Assembly: GCA_021205305.1 (NCBI GenBank)
Contig: JAJPXU010000033.1
Location: forward strand, 1-33,890
Reading direction: 5' to 3'
Length of the DNA stretch: 33,890 bases
Source: Lachnospiraceae bacterium
Lineage (GTDB): Bacteria > Bacillota > Clostridia > Lachnospirales > Lachnospiraceae
In this document: positions 1-7,879 of the stretch, piece by piece
Position numbering within the stretch: the stretch's first letter is position 1
Layout of the letters: each line of letters opens with the position of its first letter
Notes under the pieces: model-generated
Database searches by the model: none
Told to the model about the DNA's origin: nothing
What the model saw: only the letters and a program-made list of their open reading frames with translations
Program-made: the position numbers and the translations under genes

Positions 1-78
1 AGGAAGCTTTTCTTTTCAGATGTGCAAAGTTTCTGAATTCTAACTGTAAGATACTAAACAGTAACTCTAAATTATGTA

Positions 79-106
79 TTGACAAATTGCTCTGCAAGAC
101 TATAAT
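79..106 (+). promoter_or_regulatory. Consensus sigma-A promoter of the metal-resistance operon
   Basis: A perfect -35 hexamer TTGACA lies at 79-84 and a perfect -10 TATAAT at 101-106, with a 16-bp spacer. The predicted start of transcription is near 113, immediately before the inverted repeat at 120-143. Such a strong core promoter with an operator over the start site fits repression by the ArsR-type protein encoded at 2473-2859. Confidence 0.85.
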
Positions 107-119
107 GGAATATACATAT

Positions 120-143
120 GAATGATTGTTCATTTGTTCATTC
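120..143. promoter_or_regulatory. Putative ArsR/SmtB-family operator
   Basis: The outer arms GAATGA (120-125) and TCATTC (138-143) are perfectly inverted. An inner TGAA-N6-TTCA half-palindrome overlaps them. TGAA-N-TTCA dyads are the usual binding sites of SmtB/CadC-type repressors. The site sits just downstream of the -10 box, where bound repressor would block transcription. The assignment to the ArsR protein in the same operon is inference from context. Confidence 0.7.
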
Positions 144-173
144 AAAAAATTCAAAAGAAAGGAAACCAGGAAA

Positions 174-392
174 ATGAAAAAGACCTACAAGATTGATGTT
201 GACTGCGCAAACTGCGCAAACAAGATGGAGGAAGCAGCGAAGAAAACAGCTGGCGTCAAGGACGCGACCGTAAATTTCATGGCACTCAAAATGATCGTAG
301 AATTTGAAGAGAGCCAGGATCCAAAGACAGTCATGAAGGAGGTTCTGAAAAACTGCAAAAAGGTCGAAGACGACTGCGAAATTTTCCTGTAA
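174..392 (+). CDS. Free-standing HMA-domain metallochaperone (CopZ-like)
   Basis: This is a 72-residue cytosolic heavy-metal-associated domain. The metal-binding loop is DCANC, with Cys11 and Cys14, in the betaalphabetabetaalphabeta-sized frame of CopZ and of P1B-ATPase N-terminal domains. The VDCANCA wording resembles the soft-metal domains of CadA/ZntA more than the GMTCxxC of copper chaperones. Two additional cysteines (61 and 68) lie near the C-terminus in an acidic tail. The ATG at 174 is chosen because AAGGAAACCAGG precedes it; an in-frame TTG at 126 lies inside the operator and lacks a ribosome binding site. It is first in the operon, 87 bases before a P1B-ATPase that lacks its own N-terminal HMA domain. 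It therefore probably works as a detached metal donor or sensor domain for that pump. The metal (Zn, Cd or Pb) is inferred from the neighbour. Confidence 0.88.
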   Translation: MKKTYKIDVDCANCANKMEEAAKKTAGVKDATVNFMALKMIVEFEESQDPKTVMKEVLKNCKKVEDDCEIFL

Positions 393-399
393 ACCATCC

Positions 400-422
400 G
401 ACTGCAGTTTTTTTCTGCGGTC
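400..422 (+). repeat. Intergenic hairpin with a U7 loop
   Basis: GACTGCAG and CTGCGGTC flank seven T residues and can form an 8-bp stem with one G-U pair. The U-run is in the loop, not after the stem, so this is not a standard terminator. It lies between the HMA gene and the ATPase gene, where it could stabilise or help process the message. That role is a guess. Confidence 0.5.
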
Positions 423-479
423 ATTATCGAAAAGTCAGCTGATACTGAACAGTTACCATTATACAAGGGAGACATGGTT

Positions 480-2351
480 ATGAATAAAAAGCAGAAAAAA
501 ATGTTCATTCGCATCCTAGTCGCGGCAGCATTGATGATTCTTTTTTCTTATCTGCCGGTCGATGGATACCTTCGCTTCGGGCTCTTTATGATTCCCTATC
601 TGGTCATCGGCTATGATATTCTGAAAAAGGCCTGGAAAGGCATTCGCAACCGACAGGTTTTTGACGAGAATTTTCTGATGGCGGTCGCGACGGTGGGCGC
701 CATTCTTCTCGGTGACTACAGCGAAGGAGTAGCCGTGATGCTCTTCTATCAGATCGGGGAACTCTTTCAGAGCTATGCGGTCGGCAAAAGCCGCCGCAAC
801 ATCAGCGACCTGATGGATATCCGCCCGGATTACGCGAATGTGGAGCGCGACGGTACTCTGGAAAAGGTCGATCCGGATGAAGTGGAAATCGGCACGACCA
901 TCGTCGTGCAGCCTGGTGAAAAAGTCCCGATCGACGGCATCATCCTGGAAGGAAAGACCTCGCTCAACACCAGTGCGCTGACCGGAGAGAGCTTGCCCCG
1001 CGACGCTGCCGCGGGCGACGAAATCATCAGTGGCTGCATCAACATGACCGGCATGATCCGGGTACGCACCACAAAGGAATTCGGCGAATCTACCGTATCA
1101 AAGATTCTGGAGCTGGTCGAGAATTCCAGCTCACGAAAATCCAGGTCCGAGAATTTTATCTCGAAATTTGCGCGCTATTATACCCCGGCGGTCTGCTACG
1201 GAGCGGTCGCACTGGCGATCCTGCCGCCGCTTTTCAGAATGCTTTTTATGGGACTCTCTCCCCAATGGGGCGACTGGATTTACCGTGCCCTGACATTTCT
1301 GGTCATCAGCTGCCCCTGCGCTCTGGTTATCAGTATCCCGCTCAGCTTTTTCGCCGGAATCGGCGGCGCGAGCAACGCGGGCGTATTGGTCAAGGGGTCC
1401 AATTACCTGGAAACCCTCTCGCAGACAAAATACGTGGTATTTGACAAGACTGGCACCATGACAAAGGGCGTCTTCGAGGTGAGCGGTGTCCACCACAGTT
1501 CACTGGCAAAAGAACAATTGCTGGAATACGCGGCGCTTGCGGAAAGCGCCTCCTCGCACCCAATCAGCAAGAGTCTGCAGCGTGCTTATGGAAAGCCCAT
1601 CGACCGCAGCCGCGTCTCGGATATTGAAGAAATCAGCGGCAACGGCGTGACCGCAAACGTAGATGGAAAAACCATCGCGGCCGGTAACGCAAAACTGATG
1701 AATCGGCTTGGCATTGCCTATAAGGACTGCCATCATGTCGGCACCGTCGTACATATCGCCATCGACGGACAGTACGCGGGGCACATCCTGATTTCAGATA
1801 TTGTAAAGCCGACTGCAAAAGAAGCCATACAAAGCCTCAAAAAAGCAGGTGTTGCCAAAACCATCATGCTCACCGGCGATTCGAAGCGTGTTGCAGAGCA
1901 GGTGGCGGCGGAGCTTGGATTTGATGAAGTGTACAGCGAGCTTCTCCCTGCCGACAAAGTAGCTAAGGTTGAGGAACTTCTGGAAAAGAAAAAGGCCAAA
2001 ACAGAACAACTGGCCTTTGTCGGCGACGGTATCAACGATGCACCGGTGCTCTCCCGCGCCGATATCGGCATCGCGATGGGCGCTATGGGCTCCGATGCGG
2101 CGATTGAAGCTGCGGATGTCGTACTAATGGACGACGACCCGCTCAAGGTGGCCAAAGCCATCCGCATTTCACGAAAGTGCATCCGCATCGTCTACCAGAA
2201 TATTTACTTTGCGATCGGCATCAAAGCCATCTGCCTGATTCTCGGCGCGCTCGGCATCGCCAATATGTGGATGGCCATTTTCGCGGACGTCGGCGTCATG
2301 ATCCTCGCCGTGCTAAACGCGATTCGGGCACTGTTTGTAAAGAAGCTGTAA
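480..2351 (+). CDS. cadA: P1B-2-type Zn2+/Cd2+/Pb2+-translocating ATPase
   Basis: This pump exports divalent soft metals using ATP. About 623 residues carry all P-type signatures: the actuator TGES near 168, the membrane CPC near 278-280, the phosphorylated Asp of DKTGTMT near 322, the nucleotide-domain HP of SSHP near 360 and the hinge GDGIND near 515. The last membrane segment contains DVGVMILAVLNAIR, the Asp-containing motif typical of Zn/Cd/Pb pumps, which argues against copper. Unlike typical CadA/ZntA it has no HMA domain; it starts directly with a short basic stretch and the first membrane helix. ATG 480 is preferred over ATG 474 because AAGGGAG ends at 471, leaving 8 rather than 2 bases. 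It lies in the operon with the HMA protein and the ArsR regulator. Confidence 0.94.
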   Translation: MNKKQKKMFIRILVAAALMILFSYLPVDGYLRFGLFMIPYLVIGYDILKKAWKGIRNRQVFDENFLMAVATVGAILLGDYSEGVAVMLFYQIGELFQSYAVGKSRRNISDLMDIRPDYANVERDGTLEKVDPDEVEIGTTIVVQPGEKVPIDGIILEGKTSLNTSALTGESLPRDAAAGDEIISGCINMTGMIRVRTTKEFGESTVSKILELVENSSSRKSRSENFISKFARYYTPAVCYGAVALAILPPLFRMLFMGLSPQWGDWIYRALTFLVISCPCALVISIPLSFFAGIGGASNAGVLVKGSNYLETLSQTKYVVFDKTGTMTKGVFEVSGVHHSSLAKEQLLEYAALAESASSHPISKSLQRAYGKPIDRSRVSDIEEISGNGVTANVDGKTIAAGNAKLMNRLGIAYKDCHHVGTVVHIAIDGQYAGHILISDIVKPTAKEAIQSLKKAGVAKTIMLTGDSKRVAEQVAAELGFDEVYSELLPADKVAKVEELLEKKKAKTEQLAFVGDGINDAPVLSRADIGIAMGAMGSDAAIEAADVVLMDDDPLKVAKAIRISRKCIRIVYQNIYFAIGIKAICLILGALGIANMWMAIFADVGVMILAVLNAIRALFVKKL

Positions 2352-2362
2352 AGCTTGCTGCG

Positions 2363-2383
2363 GTCGGTTTGTGACCAGTAACT
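2363..2383 (+). repeat. Intergenic repeat, partial copy (TGACCAGTAAC type)
   Basis: A 21-base stretch here differs at a single base from 30400-30420, which lies 28 kb away in another operon. Read on the reverse strand it starts GTTACTGGTCAC, matching the ends of the longer copies at 21893, 27370 and 23804. It sits in the gap between the ATPase and the ArsR gene. Confidence 0.7.
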
Positions 2384-2472
2384 GTAAAACACATCTGGGA
2401 ACGGAACGCAAGCCATCCTCTGCGGAAAAATAATCATTTAAGAAATTTTTATTGAAAGAAAGTGAAAACCTT

Positions 2473-2859
2473 ATGTCTGAAACTATAAAAATATCTGCTA
2501 AGCCTGCCGACTGCTGCGGCTGCGACGAGTACGAAGTCCATGAAAATCTGCTTCAAATCGTAAACGAAACTCTGCCGGACGAGACGACTCTCTACGATCT
2601 GGCGGAGCTGTTCAAGGTTTTCGGCGATTCCACGCGCATCCGCATCCTCTATGTGCTGTTCGAGGCGGAAGTCTGCGTCTGCGACCTCGCCTCAGCGCTG
2701 AACATGAATCAGTCCGCAATCTCTCACCAGCTGCGGATTCTGAAAACAAACCGTCTGGTGAAGAGCCGCAGGGAAGGAAAATCTGTTTTTTACTCCCTCG
2801 CGGATGACCATGTGAGAACCATCCTCGCGCAGGGGGAAGAGCATATCAAAGAAATTTGA
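2473..2859 (+). CDS. ArsR/SmtB-family metal-sensing repressor
   Basis: This 128-residue winged-helix repressor should release DNA when it binds metal. The recognition helix region is around 78-91 (MNQSAISHQLRILK), followed by a wing with RREGKSVFYSL. Two types of metal site are visible. The first is a CadC-like cysteine set, with Cys14, Cys15 and Cys17 at the N-terminus plus Cys68-Val-Cys70 (VCVCDL). The second is a complete SmtB-type alpha5 set: Asp111, His113, His124 and Glu127 with exact D-x-H-x10-H-x2-E spacing. ATG 2473 is chosen over an upstream TTG at 2452. It follows the ATPase gene by 121 bases and probably autoregulates the operon through the site at 120-143. Zn/Cd/Pb response is inferred from the ligand sets and the neighbouring pump. 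Confidence 0.92.
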   Translation: MSETIKISAKPADCCGCDEYEVHENLLQIVNETLPDETTLYDLAELFKVFGDSTRIRILYVLFEAEVCVCDLASALNMNQSAISHQLRILKTNRLVKSRREGKSVFYSLADDHVRTILAQGEEHIKEI

Positions 2860-2871
2860 AAGGAAACGTCC

Positions 2872-3498
2872 ATGATAAGCCGTGACGATATGCTGGAATT
2901 AACCAGAAGAATGACGCTTGCGAGGTCATCCATCGACCGCATCGCGGGTGCCTATTACGATGAGGAAGGCTATGTAGACGGGACATTCAACACCCATTTT
3001 CTGAAGCTGGAAGCGCCGGAACGGGGCAGGCACATAAAAATTGCGAAGGATATTCTCTTTTCTGAAACGAACGTTGCTCTGAAAGATTACCGGATTCCGG
3101 CAGCCGCGAAAAAACCAGGCAGTCTATGGCAGCTTCTGGATGGGATAAAGGAGAGCGGCCTGAAAAATGATGCGTTTCTGGATATCCTGTACGAACTGAT
3201 CGGGGAAACTTATCATCCCGGCAGTCCGTACGCGTTTCTGGTCTTTCACGGGCGCTACGACGTTCCGCAGAAAGGAACAGACAAGGAATGGCTGGAGGGC
3301 TCTGAAGAGGTTTACGAATATCTGATCTGTGCGCTCTGCCCTCTATCCGGCGACTATGAAGCCGGCAGTCCGGAGTTTGGTTTCCTCTATCCGGCCTTCC
3401 GTGACCGAAGCTCCGATGAGCGATATGTCAATATTTTTGAGGCAAATCCACAGCAGCCGCATACCAGACTTATGCAGCTTCTTATCGAGCATCGGTAG
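2872..3498 (+). CDS. DUF4317-like protein, short form
   Basis: This is a 208-residue soluble protein of unknown function. The C-terminal half carries wording I recognise from DUF4317 proteins of Clostridia: YDVP near 122, SEEVYEYLICALCP near 143-156 and GFLYPAFRDRSSD near 165-177. The N-terminus (LTRRMTLARSSIDRIAGAYYDEEG) also matches the usual opening of that family. Full members are generally around 400 residues, so this copy looks like an internally or C-terminally shortened form, yet the frame is intact and it has a good ribosome binding site (AAAGGAAA). It begins 12 bases after the ArsR stop, so it is almost certainly co-transcribed with the metal-resistance genes. No metal-binding cluster is obvious. 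Confidence 0.7.
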   Translation: MISRDDMLELTRRMTLARSSIDRIAGAYYDEEGYVDGTFNTHFLKLEAPERGRHIKIAKDILFSETNVALKDYRIPAAAKKPGSLWQLLDGIKESGLKNDAFLDILYELIGETYHPGSPYAFLVFHGRYDVPQKGTDKEWLEGSEEVYEYLICALCPLSGDYEAGSPEFGFLYPAFRDRSSDERYVNIFEANPQQPHTRLMQLLIEHR

Positions 3499-3519
3499 AA
3501 CGACGTATGCTCGCGCGCC

Positions 3520-3556
3520 AGGCGCAGGTAACGTTAGTTGCCTTCCCTGTGCGCCT
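3520..3556 (+). repeat. Hairpin after the metal-resistance operon
   Basis: AGGCGCA (3520-3526) pairs with TGCGCCT (3550-3556), and GGTAAC with GTTGCC forms an inner stem. No U-run follows, so it is only a possible weak or factor-assisted terminator, or a 3'-end stabiliser, 22 bases after the DUF4317-like stop codon. Confidence 0.45.
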
Positions 3557-3590
3557 GTGTGCATATTATAAGCAATCTTTCATTCGATTC

Positions 3591-3642
3591 AAAAATCGCG
3601 CTCCCACGCGTTTTCGCGAAATGCAAAAACGCCGGAAGCGCG
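3591..3642 (-). terminator. Rho-independent terminator of the AGE-family gene
   Basis: On the minus strand CGCGCTTCC (3642-3634) pairs with GGGAGCGCG (3605-3597). An inner GCGTTTT/AAAACGC stem lengthens the hairpin, and ATTTTTG follows it. It begins 17 bases after the stop codon of the isomerase gene that ends at 3660. Confidence 0.75.
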
Positions 3643-3659
3643 AATCTGTTATAATATTA

Positions 3660-4943
3660 TTAATTCTTCTTCAATCCTCTTTTTACTGCCGGAGCAATGG
3701 ATACAGACGGCTCGTAATACGGAATCAGCGTCGCCTGCAGCGCATGGTAAAGATCGGATTTTCCTGGCCAGACGGTGCCGATCACCTGATTGTTCCGGTC
3801 AAGCTGGTGGAACCAGGATCCGTTCACATGATCCAGCACACATTCATCCAGATAGCGCATGAACTGTGCATAGTCCTGCGCGTATTTTGCCTTGCCGGTC
3901 GCACGGTAAAGCACTGCGGAGGTGTTGATCGCCTCAGCAAGCGTCCAGTGCATGCGGTCATGTACGACTGGCTGACCATTCCAGTCGGTTGTATAGACAA
4001 TACCCGGCGCACCGTCCGCATTCCAGGCATCTTCTACCGCCCGATTGTACAATTTTTCTGCCGCATCAATATATTTTTGCGGCTGGCGCCAGTCCTCTCC
4101 CTCTGTTCCCATCCGTTCTTCGAACGCCGGAACAGACAAGGCCCACTGCGTGATCAGCCGTGCCCACTCAATGCCATGGCCGGGCGTCGCGCCGTATGGC
4201 TTAAACTGGTCATCCGGCCGGTCCTTATTGCACTCCAGATCCGGTGTCCAGTCCTTTGTAAAATGCTCCGGTATACGCCAGTTGTTCGCGCTCGCCCATG
4301 TAAGCACATGATCAATAATCCGCTCTGCTCTCACACGATATACATCGCTTCCAATCACATCCGCCGCAGCCAGAAAAGCTTCAACCGTATGCATATTCGC
4401 GTTCAGGCCGCGGTAATCATCGAGAACTGTCATTTCTGTATTCCAGGTGTCGCAGGCAAGCCCCTCTTCCTCATTCCAGAAGTGAGAATCATAGAAAATC
4501 AGCGCCTCTTTTAAAAGCTCCTGCGCTCCCGGTCTCCCGGCAAGTATCGCGGAAGACGCCGCCAGAATCACAAACGCGTGCGCGTAACACTGCTTGTCCG
4601 GCAAAAACTCCCCATCCGCCGTCAGCCCTGGATACCAGCCGCCATATCTGGCATCATGCAGTTCTCCGCCAAGCCCTTTCAGCGCCGCGTCAACCAGTGC
4701 TTCGCTGCCCTCATGTCCCAGAAGCGCACCAATGCTGTAGACGTGTGCCATACGGCAGGTAATCCAGGTCTCGCGGCTGCGCTCTTTCCACGGCGTCCCA
4801 TCATCCCCCAGATAATACGAGCTTCCTCCCGGTGAGGGGAACTGATGGCCGAACCGGAGAAGATCCTCACGGATTTCAGCCAGAAAAGCTTTGTTTTCCT
4901 CTGTGTCAATCTGGTATTTTGCGTTTTCGTCGCTCATGTTCAT
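3660..4943 (-). CDS. AGE-family sugar isomerase/epimerase (YihS-like)
   Basis: This is a 427-residue cytosolic enzyme of the N-acylglucosamine 2-epimerase superfamily, an (alpha/alpha)6-barrel. Family histidines are visible in NANMHTVEAFLAA, in PGHGIEWARLI and in the C-terminal WPGKSDLYHALQA; the WPGKxDxYHA wording is that of the YihS branch. Characterised YihS-type enzymes isomerise mannose/fructose/glucose or sulfoquinovose, and other AGE members epimerise cellobiose or GlcNAc. The exact substrate cannot be settled here. ATG 4943 is chosen for GGAG 5 bases upstream; ATG 4937 is possible. Its own terminator lies at 3591-3642. None of the other known sulfoquinovose genes is present, so mannose or a related sugar is more likely. 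Base use matches the neighbours. Confidence 0.88.
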   Translation of the reverse strand: MNMSDENAKYQIDTEENKAFLAEIREDLLRFGHQFPSPGGSSYYLGDDGTPWKERSRETWITCRMAHVYSIGALLGHEGSEALVDAALKGLGGELHDARYGGWYPGLTADGEFLPDKQCYAHAFVILAASSAILAGRPGAQELLKEALIFYDSHFWNEEEGLACDTWNTEMTVLDDYRGLNANMHTVEAFLAAADVIGSDVYRVRAERIIDHVLTWASANNWRIPEHFTKDWTPDLECNKDRPDDQFKPYGATPGHGIEWARLITQWALSVPAFEERMGTEGEDWRQPQKYIDAAEKLYNRAVEDAWNADGAPGIVYTTDWNGQPVVHDRMHWTLAEAINTSAVLYRATGKAKYAQDYAQFMRYLDECVLDHVNGSWFHQLDRNNQVIGTVWPGKSDLYHALQATLIPYYEPSVSIAPAVKRGLKKN

Positions 4944-4972
4944 TCTTGCTCCTTCTCTATTACTTACTATAA

Positions 4973-4993
4973 GAAACGGCATATGTCGTTTTC
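4973..4993. promoter_or_regulatory. Near-palindrome AAACG-N8-CGTTT, copy 1
   Basis: The 21-base stretch GAAACG...CGTTTTC matches 18 of 21 positions with 7880-7900, and its core AAACGGCATATGTCGTTT is an almost perfect dyad. It lies 30 bases upstream of the chosen ATG of the AGE-family gene, so it may be an operator or a leader hairpin. No regulator can be assigned. Confidence 0.4.
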
Positions 4994-5052
4994 TTTTGCG
5001 CCTGTTCTTCTCACTCAATCTGTAAACGATATTCAATCCACAAAACGTGCTT

Positions 5053-6432
5053 TCAGCGTAAAAACATCCGAATCATCTGATCGTACAGCTTCCGGTACGG
5101 CTGATAGCGCATCGGCAGATCCATCCAAAGCTTTTTATCTACGATGCTTTTCTTATGGGAAAAGGTGTCAAATCCTTCTTTTCCATGATACGAGCCCATC
5201 CCGCTCTCGCCAAAGCCGCCAAAGCCCATCTCACTGGTCGCCAGATGAATAATCGTATCGTTGATACAGCCTCCGCCAAAGCCGCATTTTGCTGTCACCA
5301 TGCGGGCTGCGCCTTTGCTGCGTGTAAACAGATACAGCGCCAGCGGATGCTCCATGGAATTAATCTTCCGGACGGCCGCATCCAGAGATTCATATGTGAG
5401 CACCGGAAGTACCGGTCCAAAGATCTCTTCCTGCATCACCGCGTCGTCAAAAGTGACCGCATCCAGCACAGTCGGCTCTATCCGCAGAGAATCCGCATCC
5501 ATGCGTCCGCCGACAACCACCTTTGACGGATCAATCAGCGCCCGGATTCGCTCAAAATGCTTCTGATTGATTATTTTTCCATAATCCTTATTTTTCAACG
5601 GCTCTTCGCCAAACTGTTTTCGTATCTGTCCGCGGATCTCGGCAATCAGCTCGTCCTTAATCACCGGGTCACAGTAGACATAATCCGGAGCGACGCAGGT
5701 CTGGCCGCAATTCAGGAACTTGCCAAACACAATCCGTTTCGCGGCGAGTTTCAAATTTGCGGTACGGTCTACAATGCAGGGACTTTTCCCGCCCAGCTCC
5801 AAAGTCACCGGTGTCAGATAGGCGGATGCCTGCCGCATCACTTCCCGCCCTACGGACTTGCTTCCTGTGAAAAAGATATAATCAAAATGTTCCCGCAGTA
5901 GGTACTGATTTTCCTCACGTCCACCAGATATCACTGCGACATAGCGCTCATCAAAGCATTCTTCGATCAGCTTCGCGATCAGAGCGCTTGTATACGGCGA
6001 ATAAGCGCTCGGCTTCAAAACGACTGTATTCCCTGCTGTGAGTGCGTCCACCAACGGTTCCATCGTAAGCAGGAACGGATAGTTCCAGGGACTCATGATC
6101 AGCGCCACCCCATAAGGGGATGATTTCGTAAAGCTATGTGAACAAAACTGCGCCAGAGGCGTCCTCACCGTTTTTTCTCCCGCAAAGCCTCTCGCGTGCT
6201 TTTGCATATAGCTGATCTCACTTAAAGTCAGCCCAATCTCACACATATAGCTTTCCGACTCACTTTTTCCCAGATCCTTTTTCAGTGCTTCACTGATCTG
6301 CGATTCATACTTTTTGATGCAGGCTTTCAGCCGTCCGATTGCCTTCAGTCGAACATCCATGTTCAGTGTCGCGCCGGAGGAAAAAAACTTCCGCTGCTTC
6401 TCTACAATCTTCTGAATCTCCGTCTCGGTCAT
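5053..6432 (-). CDS. Class-3 aldehyde dehydrogenase (NAD(P)-dependent)
   Basis: This enzyme oxidises an aldehyde to a carboxylate with NAD(P)+. The 459 residues fit the short ALDH3/coniferyl-type family. The general-base Glu212 lies in LELGGKSP and the nucleophile Cys246 in NCGQTCVAPD, with the 34-residue spacing expected for ALDH3. Other landmarks are SPWNYPF, the FTGS cofactor motif and EEIFGPVLPV. The C-terminus (RKLYDQMIRMFLR) is basic and amphipathic, as in some membrane-associated ALDH3 proteins. ATG 6432 is chosen because AAAGGAAG precedes it; an upstream frame start at 6474 has no ribosome binding site. It lies 91 bases after the iron alcohol dehydrogenase gene, probably in one transcript. 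The pair could interconvert alcohols, aldehydes and acids; the physiological substrate is unknown. Confidence 0.93.
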   Translation of the reverse strand: MTETEIQKIVEKQRKFFSSGATLNMDVRLKAIGRLKACIKKYESQISEALKKDLGKSESESYMCEIGLTLSEISYMQKHARGFAGEKTVRTPLAQFCSHSFTKSSPYGVALIMSPWNYPFLLTMEPLVDALTAGNTVVLKPSAYSPYTSALIAKLIEECFDERYVAVISGGREENQYLLREHFDYIFFTGSKSVGREVMRQASAYLTPVTLELGGKSPCIVDRTANLKLAAKRIVFGKFLNCGQTCVAPDYVYCDPVIKDELIAEIRGQIRKQFGEEPLKNKDYGKIINQKHFERIRALIDPSKVVVGGRMDADSLRIEPTVLDAVTFDDAVMQEEIFGPVLPVLTYESLDAAVRKINSMEHPLALYLFTRSKGAARMVTAKCGFGGGCINDTIIHLATSEMGFGGFGESGMGSYHGKEGFDTFSHKKSIVDKKLWMDLPMRYQPYRKLYDQMIRMFLR

Positions 6433-6523
6433 TTCTTCGCTTCCTTTCCATATATATGTGATTCGAGCGGTCAAAGACCTTCTTTTTCGAAATCTATGCT
6501 TTCACAGCTGCAAGGTTCGATTT

Positions 6524-7726
6524 TCATTTCTGCAACACTTTATAATAAAATCGTTCCAATTCTTTCGCATCCATCAGCACCGGTACCGGATACAGCGGAT
6601 TCGCTTCCTTGTCCGCGTAATGGGCCATTTTCGGAATATCCTCTTTCCAGATCTCCGGAATCGTATCGCCAATGCCGAAGCGCTTCTTCATATCCTTAAT
6701 TGCCTGAATAAACGCTTTTGCAGCCGCCTCCTCTGTCGCATTTTCATCCGCGACGCCAGCCACCACAGCCAGACGCGCCAGTTTTCCATACACACAGGAA
6801 CCATACTCCTCCAGAACCACCGGCAATAAAACCGCGTTCGCCAGGCCGTGTGGAACATTGTACTGGCCGCCCAGCGAGTGCGCAACCGCATGGACATAGC
6901 CGACATAGGATTTCGTAAACGCACAGCCCACATAATAAAAGGCATGCAGCATATTCCTTCTTGCTTTTACATTCTTTCCATTTGTATAAGCTTCATCCAG
7001 ATTTTCAAAAATCAGCTTCACCGCCTGTTCCGATTGTTTTCGGGTACCCCTGGTCGTCGTATTGCCGATATAAGCCTCGACGGCATGGGTCAGAGCATCC
7101 ATGCCGGTCGTCGCCGTGACAAAGGGCGGCAGGCTTAAGGTCACATTCGGATCAAGCACCGCGTAGCGGGGAATCAGGCAGAAATCATTGATCACATATT
7201 TATGTCTCGTCTTAGCGTCTACAATGACACAGGCCAGCGTGGTCTCACTGCCGGTTCCTGCGGTCGTCGGTACCGCAATCAGAAGCGGAAGCCGTCCGTG
7301 CACGCGCAGAATGCCCTTCATCTTTGCCAGAGACTGTTTCGGCTTCGCCGCCCGCGCACCCACAGCCTTGGCGCAGTCCATGCTTGAGCCGCCGCCAAAT
7401 CCGATGATCGCCTCACAGAATTCGGCATGATAAAGCTCCAGCGCCTCTTCCACATTCGCTGTCGTGGGATTTGCGTCCGTTTTATCATACACGACATAGA
7501 AAATACCATTCTCTGTAAGCGTCCTCTCCAGATCTCTCGTAAGCCCCAGCTTTGCAATACCTGGATCCGTGACGATCAGGACACGCGTACATTTTTTCTT
7601 TACGAACAATTCAGAGAGCTGATCTGCCTGACCAATGATTTTTGGATTCCGATAGGGCAAAAACGGCAGAGCAATTTTAAAGACAGTCTGAAAAGCACGG
7701 CAATACAATTTTTTCAGCCGATTCAT
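6524..7726 (-). CDS. Iron-containing alcohol dehydrogenase
   Basis: This is a 400-residue group-III (iron-activated) alcohol dehydrogenase. The cofactor motif GFGGGSSMD is at 109-117. The metal ligands expected from FucO are all present: Asp210 and His214 in GMDALTHAVE, His279 in YVHAVAHSLGG and His293 in NVPHGLANA. PTTAGTGSE at 153-161 is also diagnostic. The first ~30 residues form a basic, aromatic extension before the Rossmann part (RVLIVTDPG). ATG 7726 follows GGAGAGGAG; the open frame extends further upstream but overlaps the promoter at 7764-7792. It is the first gene of a probable two-gene unit with the aldehyde dehydrogenase. Substrate unknown; butanol, aldehyde or diol dehydrogenase activity are all possible. 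Confidence 0.94.
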   Translation of the reverse strand: MNRLKKLYCRAFQTVFKIALPFLPYRNPKIIGQADQLSELFVKKKCTRVLIVTDPGIAKLGLTRDLERTLTENGIFYVVYDKTDANPTTANVEEALELYHAEFCEAIIGFGGGSSMDCAKAVGARAAKPKQSLAKMKGILRVHGRLPLLIAVPTTAGTGSETTLACVIVDAKTRHKYVINDFCLIPRYAVLDPNVTLSLPPFVTATTGMDALTHAVEAYIGNTTTRGTRKQSEQAVKLIFENLDEAYTNGKNVKARRNMLHAFYYVGCAFTKSYVGYVHAVAHSLGGQYNVPHGLANAVLLPVVLEEYGSCVYGKLARLAVVAGVADENATEEAAAKAFIQAIKDMKKRFGIGDTIPEIWKEDIPKMAHYADKEANPLYPVPVLMDAKELERFYYKVLQK

Positions 7727-7763
7727 AGGGCAGAACTCCTCTCCTTCGTCAAACGATTTTATT

Positions 7764-7792
7764 ATCGTACCAGTAAAACCCATAATTGTCAA
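7764..7792 (-). promoter_or_regulatory. Sigma-A promoter of the alcohol/aldehyde dehydrogenase unit
   Basis: On the minus strand TTGACA (7792-7787), a 17-bp spacer and TACGAT (7769-7764) precede the alcohol dehydrogenase by about 38 bases. It lies just downstream of the terminator at 7822-7866, so it starts a new transcript. Confidence 0.75.
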
Positions 7793-7821
7793 TAAAGCAA
7801 ATAAAAAGTGCAGCCCTGTGC

Positions 7822-7866
7822 AAAAAAAGAAAAAGGATAGAGGACTCCGGATTGCCTCTATCCTTT
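7822..7866 (-). terminator. Rho-independent terminator of the sugar ABC operon
   Basis: AAAGGATAGAGG and CCTCTATCCTTT form a perfect 12-bp stem (7855-7866 with 7832-7843) with an 11-base loop. On the minus strand it runs into TTTTTCTTTTTTTG. It ends the transcript that carries the permease gene stopping at 7942. Confidence 0.93.
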
Positions 7867-7879
7867 CCCATATTTACCG

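Noticed and set aside
400-422. Terminator between the HMA and ATPase genes
   Set aside because: The U-run is in the loop, not after the stem, and the downstream genes need read-through.
3597-3642. Bidirectional terminator for the plus-strand metal operon
   Set aside because: On the plus strand the stem is followed by AATCTG, with no U-run; only the minus-strand direction is supported.
3507-4514. Long plus-strand open frame (335 codons) opposite the AGE-family gene
   Set aside because: It is rich in Arg, Cys and His, has no ribosome binding site or family motif, and is the antisense of a well-supported enzyme.
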